Positions 35,406-43,700 of a DNA stretch of 64,000 nt are shown piece after piece. The notes under the pieces are model-generated. The model had not been told where the DNA came from, searched no databases, and worked only from the letters and a program-made list of their open reading frames with translations. The stretch spans positions 372,001 through 436,000 of the forward strand of contig CAWFYK010000005.1 of NCBI GenBank assembly GCA_963820035.1. Reading direction: 5' to 3'. This DNA comes from JAWWPG01 sp963820035 (lineage in GTDB: Bacteria; Actinomycetota; Actinomycetes; Propionibacteriales; Nocardioidaceae). The first letter of the stretch is position 1; each line of letters starts with the position of its first letter. Position numbers and translations under genes: made by a program.

Positions 35406-35942
35406 ATGAGCACCGGACGGGTCCGCAGGGTCGCCGACAGGATCCAGGTCGTCGTCGCCGAGATGTTAGAGCGCCGCATCAAGGATGCCCGGCTCGGTTT
35501 CGTGACGATCACCGACGTCCGCGTCACTGGGGACACGCAGCACGCATCGATCTTCTTCACCGTCCTCGGTGATGAGGCGCAGCGTGCCGAGTCGGTGGCG
35601 GCGATCGAGAGTGCGAAAGGGCTGATCCGCTCCGAGGTGGCCAAGGAGCTCGGGATGCGTCACGCGCCCACGCTCGAGTTCATCCTCGATGCGTTGCCGG
35701 AGTCAGCGGCGCACATCGAGGAGCTGCTCAGCAAGGCACGGGCAAGGGACGCTGCCGTTGCGGCGAGCGCCGCTCGGGCGTCGTACGCCGGCGAGCCCGA
35801 CCCTTACAAGCGGCCGGTCGACGACGTGGACGATGTCGATGAGGACGACCTCAGCGACGACGAAGTCGAGGTCGAACTCGGCGCGGGCGTCGACGGGGCG
35901 GTCCTCGAGGCGGACGGCCGGCCGACCGACCTTTCGCGCTGA
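35406..35942 (+). CDS. rbfA: Ribosome-binding factor A
   Basis: This 178-residue 30S maturation factor has the KH-like fold core (RVADRIQVVVAEMLERRIKD, HTPTLEF-like RHAPTLEFILDALPESAAHIEELL). It is longer than typical RbfA (about 120-150) because of a C-terminal tail of about 50 residues that is strongly acidic (runs of Asp/Glu/Val near residues 139-160). The tail resembles tails of some other actinobacterial RbfA proteins. It starts 59 bp after infB and is followed four bases later by truB. Confidence 0.92.
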   Translation: MSTGRVRRVADRIQVVVAEMLERRIKDARLGFVTITDVRVTGDTQHASIFFTVLGDEAQRAESVAAIESAKGLIRSEVAKELGMRHAPTLEFILDALPESAAHIEELLSKARARDAAVAASAARASYAGEPDPYKRPVDDVDDVDEDDLSDDEVEVELGAGVDGAVLEADGRPTDLSR

Positions 35943-35946
35943 CGGC

Positions 35947-36822
35947 ATGGCGGCGCCTGACGGGCTGCTGGTCGTCGACAAGCCGGCTGGCTGGACGTCA
36001 CACGACGTCGTCGCCCGGTGTCGGCGGCTCTGCGCTACTCGTCGGGTCGGTCATGCCGGCACGCTCGACCCGATGGCCACCGGTGTGCTGGTGGTCGGGG
36101 TCGGCAAGGCGACCCGGCTGCTCGGCCGTCTGGCGGCGTCGGACAAGACGTACCAGGCCACCATCAGGCTCGGCCGGTCGACCGTCACCGATGATGCCGA
36201 AGGAGACGTCGTTGCGGTTGTCGACGCGAGCGCCGTCAGCGACGCCGCCCTCGCGGCCGCCGTGGCCGACCTGACCGGCGACATCGCGCAGGTGCCGTCA
36301 GCCGTCTCGGCGATCAAGGTCGACGGCCGGCGTGCCTACCGCCGGGTTCGCGCCGGCGAGGACGTCGTGCTCGCAGCGCGTCCGGTCACGGTCTCGCGTT
36401 TCGAGGTGCGCGCCGTCGACCGCCGAGGCGAGGTCGTCGACGTCGAGGTCGAGGTGGAGTGCACGACGGGCACCTACATCCGGGCCCTCGCGCGGGACCT
36501 CGGATCGGCCCTCGGCGTCGGTGGCCACCTGACCAGCCTGCGGCGCACCAGGGTGGGGGGTTACGACGTGGACCAGGCGCATACCCTCGACGAGCTCGAG
36601 CGCGACCTGGCCGTCGTCCCTCTTGCAGAGGCGGCCGCGACCAGCTTCCCGACCTACCTGCTCAGCCCTGACGAGGCGCGGGACGTCGGCTTCGGGCGCG
36701 CGCTCACCGCAGACCTGCGTGCGGAGGGCCCGGTGGCGCTGTTCACCGAGGGGGGCGAGTTCATGGCGCTCTACGAGCAGCACGGACCACTCGCGAAGGC
36801 GATCGCCGTCTTCACCGGCTGA
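35947..36822 (+). CDS. truB: tRNA pseudouridine(55) synthase TruB
   Basis: This 291-residue enzyme isomerises U55 of tRNA. The catalytic Asp is at residue 41 in HAGTLDPMATGVLVVGVG, with the N-terminal LLVVDKPAGWTSHDVV and the RRTRVGGYDV block later. The ATG at 35947 lies four bases after rbfA, so they are co-transcribed. Usually ribF follows truB; here a repeat array and a RecQ gene intervene, and ribF is at 45.6 kb. The stop (36820-36822) is followed 10 bases later by array D. Confidence 0.94.
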   Translation: MAAPDGLLVVDKPAGWTSHDVVARCRRLCATRRVGHAGTLDPMATGVLVVGVGKATRLLGRLAASDKTYQATIRLGRSTVTDDAEGDVVAVVDASAVSDAALAAAVADLTGDIAQVPSAVSAIKVDGRRAYRRVRAGEDVVLAARPVTVSRFEVRAVDRRGEVVDVEVEVECTTGTYIRALARDLGSALGVGGHLTSLRRTRVGGYDVDQAHTLDELERDLAVVPLAEAAATSFPTYLLSPDEARDVGFGRALTADLRAEGPVALFTEGGEFMALYEQHGPLAKAIAVFTG

Positions 36823-36832
36823 CCCTCCGGCC

Positions 36833-36942
36833 GAGCCGTCAGGTTCTTCCTGCCGAGCCGTCAGGTTCTTCCGGTCGAGCCGTCAGGTTCTTCCGGTCGA
36901 GCCGTCAGGTTCTTCCTGCCGAGCCGTCAGGTTCTTCCGGCG
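36833..36942 (+). repeat. Array D: five exact 22-bp units after truB, different sequence family
   Basis: Five units beginning GAGCCGTCAGGTTCTTCC and ending TGCC, GGTC or GGCG repeat at exactly 22 bp (36833, 36855, 36877, 36899, 36921). The sequence is unrelated to arrays A-C, yet period, position just after a stop codon and fold are alike: CAGG-TTCTT-CCTG gives a 4-bp stem and 5-base loop in the TGCC-type units. The 80 bp from here to the recQ start hold nothing else recognised. Confidence 0.9.
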
Positions 36943-37025
36943 GGAAGGGAGAGGTACGGCGGGGCGGCGGCCGAGGCTGTCGGCCGGGGCGGATACCGTC
37001 GGTCTCATCGTCACGAGAGGACCCG

Positions 37026-39173
37026 ATGACATCTTCCGAGACCAGCGTCGAGACCGGCCGCGAGTCGCTGCGCGAGCAGGCCGAGGCCGTGCTGCAGGCG
37101 CTGGTCGGATCGACTGACGCCCGGCTTCGCGACGACCAGTGGATCGCCGTCGAGGCCCTGGTGGCCGAGGGCCAGCGGGCCCTCGTCGTCCAGCGCACGG
37201 GCTGGGGCAAGTCGGCCGTCTACTTCGTGGCGACGGCGTTGCTCCGAGCCCGAGGCGCCGGTCCGACCGTCATCATCTCGCCCCTGCTGGCCCTGATGCG
37301 CAACCAGATCGCAGCGGCTGAGCGCGCCGGCATCCATGCCGTGACCATCAACTCCACCAACCCCGAGCAGTGGGCCGAGCTCTACGACACTATCGACCGT
37401 GGCGAGGTCGACGTGTTGCTGGTGTCGCCGGAGCGGCTCAACAACCCGGACTTCCGCGACCTGGCCCTTCCCCGGCTGGGCGCCACCGCCGGCCTCGTCG
37501 TCATCGATGAGGCGCACTGCATCTCCGACTGGGGCCACGACTTCCGCCCCGACTATCGGCGGATCCGCACCCTGCTCGGAGAGCTGCCGAGCCAGATACC
37601 CGTGCTGGCCACGACGGCGACCGCCAACTCGCGAGTCGTCACCGACGTCGCCGAGCAGCTCTCGCTCACCGGCGACACGTCGCTGGCCGACGTGCTGGTG
37701 CTCCGTGGCACTCTCGACCGGGAGTCTCTCCATCTCGGCGTCCTGACACTCCCCAGCCAGGCAGCCCGACTCGCCTGGCTCGCCGCGAACCTCTCACGTC
37801 TCGACGGATCCGGCATCATCTACTGCCTGACCGTGGCCGCCACCCAGGATGTCGCCCAACACCTTCGCGACCATGGCTACGACGTCGCGGCGTACTCCGG
37901 CCAGACCGATCCGGCCGAGCGGCTCGCGGCCGAGGACGACCTGATCAACAACCGGGTCAAGGCCCTGGTCGCGACCTCGGCCCTCGGCATGGGCTTCGAC
38001 AAGCCGGACCTCGGCTTCGTCATCCACCTCGGGGCGCCGCCGAGCCCGATCGCCTACTACCAGCAGGTCGGCCGGGCGGGACGCGGACTCGACGAGGCGG
38101 TGGTCATCCTGCTGCCCGGGCGCGAGGACGTCGACGTCTGGGCCTACTTCGCGTCGCTCGCCTTCCCGCCCGAGCGAGACGTCCGTGCGACGATCTCCGC
38201 TCTCGAGTCCCACGAGAGGCCGATGTCCACCGGAGCGCTCGAGACGCTGGTGTCTCTCCCACGCGCCAGGCTCGAGGCGATGCTCAAGGTGCTCGACGTC
38301 GACGGGGCCGTCCGACGCGTACGCGGTGGCTGGACGTCCACGGGCGTGCCGTGGAGCTACGACGCCGACAGGTATGCCCGGGTCGCGGAGACGCGCCGAG
38401 CCGAGCAGCAGTCCATGCTGGACTACCTCGACACGTCGCAGTGCCGCCTCGAGTACCTGCGCGTGGCCCTCGACGACCCGACCGCCGAGCCATGCGGGCG
38501 GTGCGACAACTGCGGAACGCTCAACCTCGACCGGGAGGTGGAGCCCGGCGCCGTCGACGAGGCGATGCAGCGGCTCAGCACGCCCGGCGTCGCCGTGGTG
38601 CCTCGGCGGATGTGGCCGACGGCGATGTCGTCACTCGGTATCGACCTGTCGGGCCGCATCCCGCAAACAGAGCAGCCCGAGCCCGGTCGTGCGATCGGTC
38701 GGCTCACCGACCTCGGCTGGGGCGGTCGGCTGCGCGAGCTGTTCGCGCCGGGAGTGGCCGACGGGGAGCTGCCCCACCCGCTCCGGCATGCGCTCGTCGA
38801 GGTTCTCGGCGCCTGGGACTACGGTCCCGACGGTGGCCCCGACGCCATCGTCGGGATCGGCTCCTCTGCGCGGCCCTTGCTGGTGGGCCACCTGGCCGCA
38901 GGACTGTCTCGCTACACCGGTTGGCCAGAGGTCGGCAGGGTCGTCATCGCGGACGGATCGCCGCCGGCACGGGACCGCGTCAACTCGGCGCATCGGTTGG
39001 CCAACGTCCTCGAGCGGCTCAGGCTCGATGCGCCGGAGGGTCTGGGCGGCCGGCGGGTGCTGTTGGTCGACGACCGCACCGACTCCGGATGGACGCTCGC
39101 GGTCGCGGCCCGTGAGCTCAGGCTTGCCGGGGCCACCGCCGTCTTCCCGCTCGTGCTGGCGAGCGCCACCTAA
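37026..39173 (+). CDS. RecQ-family DNA helicase fused to a phosphoribosyltransferase-like domain
   Basis: This 715-residue protein has a RecQ helicase core: Walker A as RTGWGKSAVYF (the usual TGGGKS is GWGKS), DEAH box VIDEAHCISDWGHDFRPDY, motif III ATTATAN, motifs V/VI ATSALGMGFDKPDLG and YYQQVGRAGRG, and a zinc module CRLEYL...CGRCDNC near residue 480. In place of an HRDC domain, residues from about 590 on contain ADGSPPARDRVNSAHRLANVL and the PRPP-loop-like VLLVDDRTDSGWTLAVAA. Such a fusion would join ATP-driven DNA unwinding to a nucleotide or PRPP-binding module. Similar fusions are, to my recollection, known in other Actinobacteria. Confidence 0.87.
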   Translation: MTSSETSVETGRESLREQAEAVLQALVGSTDARLRDDQWIAVEALVAEGQRALVVQRTGWGKSAVYFVATALLRARGAGPTVIISPLLALMRNQIAAAERAGIHAVTINSTNPEQWAELYDTIDRGEVDVLLVSPERLNNPDFRDLALPRLGATAGLVVIDEAHCISDWGHDFRPDYRRIRTLLGELPSQIPVLATTATANSRVVTDVAEQLSLTGDTSLADVLVLRGTLDRESLHLGVLTLPSQAARLAWLAANLSRLDGSGIIYCLTVAATQDVAQHLRDHGYDVAAYSGQTDPAERLAAEDDLINNRVKALVATSALGMGFDKPDLGFVIHLGAPPSPIAYYQQVGRAGRGLDEAVVILLPGREDVDVWAYFASLAFPPERDVRATISALESHERPMSTGALETLVSLPRARLEAMLKVLDVDGAVRRVRGGWTSTGVPWSYDADRYARVAETRRAEQQSMLDYLDTSQCRLEYLRVALDDPTAEPCGRCDNCGTLNLDREVEPGAVDEAMQRLSTPGVAVVPRRMWPTAMSSLGIDLSGRIPQTEQPEPGRAIGRLTDLGWGGRLRELFAPGVADGELPHPLRHALVEVLGAWDYGPDGGPDAIVGIGSSARPLLVGHLAAGLSRYTGWPEVGRVVIADGSPPARDRVNSAHRLANVLERLRLDAPEGLGGRRVLLVDDRTDSGWTLAVAARELRLAGATAVFPLVLASAT

Positions 39174-39212
39174 GAAGGCCCGGGCGGGCGAGCCTCACAC
39201 GAAACCACGAGC

Positions 39213-39250
39213 GAGGGGCCGGAGCCGACGGATGTCGACGCCGGCCCCTC
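39213..39250. terminator. Bidirectional hairpin terminator between recQ and ptsH
   Basis: GAGGGGCCGG (39213-39222) pairs perfectly with CCGGCCCCTC (39241-39250); a CGAC/GTCG stem forms inside the loop. It lies between two convergent genes and would serve both, although no T-run is present, as usual in high-GC genomes. Confidence 0.7.
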
Positions 39251-39269
39251 GGATCGGACGGGGGAGCGG

Positions 39270-39542
39270 TCAGGCCTCGTAGCTCGGGTCGTCGAGGTCG
39301 AGGACGACGAGCGCAGCGATGGTCTTCGCCGCATCCTCGTCATCGGACGACACGATGACCTGGTCGCCGCACGAGGCTCCAAGCGTCATGATCAACAGCG
39401 CGGAGTCGGCCTCGACCGGCTCACCGTCAGGCACCGAGAGCATGACCTCCGCGTCGAGCTCGCTCGCCTTGTCGGAGATGATCGTCGCCGGCCTGGCGTG
39501 CAGTCCGACGGCGGACCCGACGGTCACGGTGATGCTTGCCAT
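39270..39542 (-). CDS. ptsH: Phosphocarrier protein HPr
   Basis: This 90-residue cytosolic PTS carrier takes phosphate from enzyme I at His15 (VGLHARPAT) and passes it to the fructose EIIA domain. The regulatory-serine region (EADSALLIMTLG, Ser47) is present. The start at 39542 follows AAAGGAAC; a start 15 bases upstream is possible but lacks family similarity. It is the last gene of the fruR-fruK-fruA-ptsH series; ptsI is divergent at 43.7 kb. Confidence 0.93.
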   Translation of the reverse strand: MASITVTVGSAVGLHARPATIISDKASELDAEVMLSVPDGEPVEADSALLIMTLGASCGDQVIVSSDDEDAAKTIAALVVLDLDDPSYEA

Positions 39543-39585
39543 GAACGTTCCTTTCACGAGGGTGTGGGTGATCCTTGCAGGATGG

Positions 39586-41742
39586 TCAGGCGTTGACCAG
39601 GCTTCCCTCCATCGCCTCGGCCGCGAAGTCCTCGCCCCGCATGCCCTTGAGGGCGATCACCGCTGCCGCGCCGACGATGGTGCCGGCCGCGAGTGCGATG
39701 AGGAACGAGAACTTGTTGTCCACCGCGAAGAGCACGAAGATGCCTCCGTGGGGGGCGTGCAGGCCCACGTGGAGCAGTTCGGAGAGGCCACCAGCAACGG
39801 CTCCACCGGCCATCATGGCGGGGATCACCCGGAACGGGTCTGCGGCCGCGAACGGGATCGCGCCTTCAGAGATGAACGAGGCTCCCAACAACCAGGCCGC
39901 TCGACCGTTCTCCAGCTCGGGCTCGGTGAAGAGCTTCGGCCGGAGCGTGGTCGCGAGGGCCATCGCCAGCGGAGGAGTCATGCCGGCGATCATGACGGCG
40001 GCCATGATCTGGTAGCTGGCAGTCGTCTGCGCCGCCAGGCCGGTCACCGCGAACACGTACGCCGCCTTGTTGACCGGGCCGCCGAGGTCGAAGCACATCA
40101 TCAGACCCAGGATGACGCCGAGCAGGATGGCGGAGCTGCCGTTCATGTTGTTCAGGCCCTTGGTCAGCTCGGTGGTGATCCACGCGAGTGGCCGCACCAG
40201 CACGACGTACATGATCATGCCGACGAACAGGGTCGTGAAGAGCGGGATGATGACCACGGGCATCAGACCCCGCACGAAGGCCGGCACCGGCCGAAGCGCG
40301 ATCCAGTGGGCGACGTAGCCGGCGAACAGACCAGCAACGATGCCGCCGATGAAGCCGCCACCGGACTGTGAGACGACCAGCCCTGCGACGAAGCCCGGTG
40401 CGATGCCAGGCCGGTCAGCGATCGCGTAGGCGATGTAGCCGGCCAGAGCGGGGATCAGGAAGGAGAAGGCGACCCCGCCGATATAGAACATCACACACCC
40501 GAGATAGAGCAGCAGGCCGCTGTTGAAGAGGGCGTGCGGGCTCAGGCTGCCGGGCGGCAGGTCGGTGATCTTGTAGTGCCCGAGGATGAAGTTGCTCAGG
40601 TTGTCGCCGGTCGCCCGGTACGTCGCCCCGATCTCGTAGCCGCCGAAGAGGAACCCGAGGGCGAGCAGCAGACCACCGGCCGCAACGAACGGGATCATGT
40701 AGCTGACGCCAGTCAGCAGGGCGGTGCGGAGCTTGGTGCCGATCCCGCCCATTCCTGAGCCGCCGCTGCCCACGGCAGCCATGCCTGTGCCGGCGCTGCC
40801 TCCGCCTGCTCCGGCTGCGACGCGCGGCGCGTCCGGGTTGTCGGCTGCCGCCAGAGCGCGGGCGACCAGCTCGTCGGCGTCGTGGATGCCGCTCTTGACA
40901 CTTGTGTTGATCTCCGGCAGACCCGCGAAGCGACCCTTGTTGCGGACCCCGACGTCGGTGGCGAAGATGACCGCGCTCGCCGACTCGATGACGGAGGCGT
41001 CAAGGGGCTCGGCGCCGGCCGATCCCTGCGGCTCGACGTGAACCGGGACGCCGGCCTTCTTGCCGGCCGCCGCGAGCGCCTCGGCCGCCATGTAGGTGTG
41101 GGCGATACCCGTGGGACACGACGTGACGGCGACCAGGTGCCGGCCCGCTTCGGGCGTGGGGGCACCGGCGTTGTCGCCGACACTCTGGGTCGCTCCGGAC
41201 TCGCTGACGCTGCCCGCGCTCGCAGCAGCCGCAGCCGCGGCCGTGCCCGCAGCCGCCGGCGGTACGGCGGTCGCCGCGGAGGGAGTCTTCTCGGGCGAGA
41301 CGACGCCAGAGACCAGCGCCACGACCTCGTCGTTCGACGTCGCATTTCGCAAGCCGTCCGTGAAGTCCTTGCGCACCAGGGCTCTGGCGAGCTTGGTGAG
41401 CAGCTTGAGGTGCTCCTGGTCGCCAGACGCAGGCGCGGCGATCAGGAAGACCAGGTCGGCGGGTCCGTCCTTTGACCCGAAGTCGACCGGCTCAGCGAGC
41501 CGGGTGAACCCAAGGGTTGCCTCGGTGACGCTCTCGGACCTGCAATGCGGGATCGCGAGCCCCTTGCCCATGCCGGTCGAGGACTTCGCCTCCCGGGCGA
41601 AGACGTCTCGCGCCAGCCCCTCGGGACTCGTCGCCCGACCGGCGTCGACGACGAGCTGGGTCAGCCCGACGATGACGTCGTCCTTTGTCTGGCCGAAGGC
41701 GGCGTCGAGCGCCACCAGTTCGGCGGTGATGATGTCTGCCAC
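39586..41742 (-). CDS. fruA: Fructose-specific PTS enzyme IIABC
   Basis: This 718-residue membrane protein imports fructose as fructose 1-phosphate. In order: an EIIA domain (residues 1-150; phospho-His66 in AIPHCRSE), an Ala-rich linker, an EIIB domain with the phospho-Cys in VTSCPTGIAHTYMAAEAL, a Gly-rich linker, and an EIIC domain of about ten helices from residue 330. The GTG at 41742 follows AAGGAGAG. The gene is 36 bp downstream of fruK. A single-polypeptide IIABC is the usual form in Actinobacteria. Confidence 0.94.
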   Translation of the reverse strand: MADIITAELVALDAAFGQTKDDVIVGLTQLVVDAGRATSPEGLARDVFAREAKSSTGMGKGLAIPHCRSESVTEATLGFTRLAEPVDFGSKDGPADLVFLIAAPASGDQEHLKLLTKLARALVRKDFTDGLRNATSNDEVVALVSGVVSPEKTPSAATAVPPAAAGTAAAAAAASAGSVSESGATQSVGDNAGAPTPEAGRHLVAVTSCPTGIAHTYMAAEALAAAGKKAGVPVHVEPQGSAGAEPLDASVIESASAVIFATDVGVRNKGRFAGLPEINTSVKSGIHDADELVARALAAADNPDAPRVAAGAGGGSAGTGMAAVGSGGSGMGGIGTKLRTALLTGVSYMIPFVAAGGLLLALGFLFGGYEIGATYRATGDNLSNFILGHYKITDLPPGSLSPHALFNSGLLLYLGCVMFYIGGVAFSFLIPALAGYIAYAIADRPGIAPGFVAGLVVSQSGGGFIGGIVAGLFAGYVAHWIALRPVPAFVRGLMPVVIIPLFTTLFVGMIMYVVLVRPLAWITTELTKGLNNMNGSSAILLGVILGLMMCFDLGGPVNKAAYVFAVTGLAAQTTASYQIMAAVMIAGMTPPLAMALATTLRPKLFTEPELENGRAAWLLGASFISEGAIPFAAADPFRVIPAMMAGGAVAGGLSELLHVGLHAPHGGIFVLFAVDNKFSFLIALAAGTIVGAAAVIALKGMRGEDFAAEAMEGSLVNA

Positions 41743-41778
41743 TGTTCTCTCCTTAGGTGAGCTGGTCGGTGACGGGCG

Positions 41779-42762
41779 TCAGCCGGCCGCGTGCGGTGAG
41801 GACTGCTGCGCAGTGGCAGCCGGTGCGAGGGTGGTGATGGTGACGCCGGCGCGGTCGAGGTCGCCCTCGCGCGGCATCGTGGAGCCCGGGAGTGAGGCGG
41901 CGGCCGATCCGTAGGCCACCGCCTCCCGGAGTCGTCCGGGAGCGTCGAGCCCCCGAAGATCGGCGAGCAGGTAGCCGGCCAGGCTGGCGTCGCCGGCCCC
42001 GACCGTGCTCCTGAGGGTGATCGGCGGCGGGGTGGCGAGCCAGGCCCCGTCGGACGTGATGAGGGCAGCACCGGCGGAGCCGAGGGTGAGCAGCACGCTG
42101 CCGATCCCGTCGGCCACCAGTCGGCTGGCGACGGCGGCCGCGGCGTGGGGGTCCGCCTCGAGGAGCGCCTCGTCGTCTCCGGTGAGGGACGCAAGCTCCT
42201 CGGCGTTCGGCTTGAGCAGGTCGGGGAGGACGGTCCGGTCGCGGAGAGTTGCCACCAACGGGGCACCGGACGTGTCGACCGCTACCCGGCGGCCGGCTTC
42301 CTTCAGCTGGGCGGTCAGGTCGGCGTACCAGTCGACGGGCGCTCCTGGCGGGAGCGACCCGGACAGCACGACCCAGTCGCCCTGCTGCGAGCGGCCGAGC
42401 AACCGGGCGGCGACCTTCGGCAGGACATCCGCGCGGAAGGCGAAGCCGGGGTCGTTGAACTTCGTGGTCGTGCCGTCAGGCTCCGTCACGGTGATGTTCA
42501 CCCGCGAGGGTCGGCCGGTGGGCACGTTGACCGGGAGCACTCCTGCTTCGGCGAGCCCCTTGACGAGCAGGTCGTCGTCGTCAGCGGGGAGTACGGCGAC
42601 CGCGGGCTGGCCCGCATGGGCGACCGCACGAGCCACGTTGACGCCCTTGCCGCCGGCTTGGTCTCCGACGCTCACGGCGCGGAAGACGTCGCCACGGACG
42701 ATCGGGGAGTCGAGCTGCATCGTCCGGTCGACGCTGGGGTTGGCCGTCAGGGTCACGATCAT
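41779..42762 (-). CDS. fruK: 1-phosphofructokinase
   Basis: This 327-residue PfkB-family kinase converts fructose 1-phosphate to fructose 1,6-bisphosphate. It starts with VTLTANPSVDRTM, has GDQAGGKGVNVARAVAHAG (substrate-binding, near residues 34-50) and the ATP/anion-hole signature VGAGDASLAGYLLADL near residue 245. The ATG overlaps the fruR stop (42759-42762), so the two are coupled. It lies between regulator and transporter, the standard fru operon order. Confidence 0.92.
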   Translation of the reverse strand: MIVTLTANPSVDRTMQLDSPIVRGDVFRAVSVGDQAGGKGVNVARAVAHAGQPAVAVLPADDDDLLVKGLAEAGVLPVNVPTGRPSRVNITVTEPDGTTTKFNDPGFAFRADVLPKVAARLLGRSQQGDWVVLSGSLPPGAPVDWYADLTAQLKEAGRRVAVDTSGAPLVATLRDRTVLPDLLKPNAEELASLTGDDEALLEADPHAAAAVASRLVADGIGSVLLTLGSAGAALITSDGAWLATPPPITLRSTVGAGDASLAGYLLADLRGLDAPGRLREAVAYGSAAASLPGSTMPREGDLDRAGVTITTLAPAATAQQSSPHAAG

Positions 42763-43526
42763 GCGATCACCACATCTATGTCGAGGGCTTCAAGGGCGGT
42801 TACGTCGGCATCGGCGACTCCGTCGTCCGTGACGACGGCGTCGATCCGGTCGCACGTGCCGAAACGGACGAGTGACTCGTGGCCGAGCTTGCGTGAGTCT
42901 GCGAGGACCACGACCCGCCGGCCGGCGCGGATCATGGCCGCCTTCACGGCTGCCTCGTCCGCGTCCGGGGTGGACAGCCCGTGCTCGACGGTGAGCCCGT
43001 TGGTGCCGAGGAAGCTCACGTCGACGCGGAGGTTGTCGAGGGCGGCTACGGTTGAAGGTCCGACGGCGGCCTGCGTCGTGGCCCGGACCCGGCCTCCGAG
43101 CAGATGGAGGTCGATGCTCGGATGGCCGGCCACCTTCATCGCGATCGAGGCCGTGTTGGTGAAGAGCGTCAGCCGGCGGTCGCGGGGGAGCAGCATGGCG
43201 AGCCGGCCGGTCGTCGTACCGGAGTCGAGCAGGATGCTGCCCCCGTCGCCGGGCAGCTGGTCGAGGGCGGCTCGGGCGATCCGGTCCTTCTGCTCGCTGG
43301 CGGTCTTGTCGCGCTCGGTCACCGCCAGCTCGACTGTGGTGAGCGCGTCGGCCGGCACCGCTCCGCCGTGTACCCGATGGATCAGCCCTTGCTGCTCCAG
43401 GATCGCGAGGTCGCGGCGCACGGTCTCGGTCGTCACCCCGAACGACTCAGCGACCGTGCTCACCGAGAGCCGACGGTCGCGGGCGATGATGCCCGCCATC
43501 GCCTGTTGCCTCTCCTCTGCGTACAC
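42759..43526 (-). CDS. fruR: DeoR-family transcriptional regulator of the fructose operon
   Basis: This 255-residue regulator has an N-terminal winged HTH (VSTVAESFGVTTETVRRDLAILEQQGLIHRVHGGA) and a C-terminal sugar-phosphate-sensing domain (LDSGTTTGRLA, FLGTNGLTVEHGLSTPD). DeoR-type FruR usually senses fructose 1-phosphate and represses fru genes. It starts with GTG after AAGGAG and overlaps fruK. The intergenic region toward ptsI carries direct repeats and a perfect palindrome that are candidate operators. Confidence 0.88.
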   Translation of the reverse strand: MYAEERQQAMAGIIARDRRLSVSTVAESFGVTTETVRRDLAILEQQGLIHRVHGGAVPADALTTVELAVTERDKTASEQKDRIARAALDQLPGDGGSILLDSGTTTGRLAMLLPRDRRLTLFTNTASIAMKVAGHPSIDLHLLGGRVRATTQAAVGPSTVAALDNLRVDVSFLGTNGLTVEHGLSTPDADEAAVKAAMIRAGRRVVVLADSRKLGHESLVRFGTCDRIDAVVTDDGVADADVTALEALDIDVVIA

Positions 43527-43546
43527 CGGGCTCCTTGTGTGGGTTT

Positions 43547-43605
43547 TGTTGGGTTCGGTTGTTGTGTTGGGTTGTTTCTATCGCACTGACTGTTGACATG
43601 TCAAC
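43547..43605. promoter_or_regulatory. fruR-ptsI control region: direct repeats and 14-bp palindrome
   Basis: TGTTGGGTT occurs at 43547-43555 and again at 43565-43573, 18 bp apart (two helical turns minus about three bp), a layout like DeoR-family sites. GTTGACATGTCAAC (43592-43605) is a perfect 14-bp palindrome that also contains a TTGACA -35 sequence on either strand. It lies 96 bp before ptsI and 66 bp from fruR. FruR is the natural candidate binder, but another regulator is possible. Confidence 0.5.
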
Positions 43606-43644
43606 CCTCTGGCCCTAAAGTTTCCACGAAAGCCAAGCAAAACC

Positions 43645-43672
43645 ACATCCGAGTCTTCCCGGGTACGACGAC
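43645..43672 (+). repeat. Degenerate single copy related to the 22-bp repeat family
   Basis: CATCCGAGTCTTCCCGGG followed by TACGACGACCGG resembles an array C unit with small insertions. It lies in the ptsI leader, more than 16 kb from array C. It may be chance or a decayed copy. Confidence 0.3.
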
Positions 43673-43700
43673 CGGGCCGGCTCGAGACAAGGATCGGACG

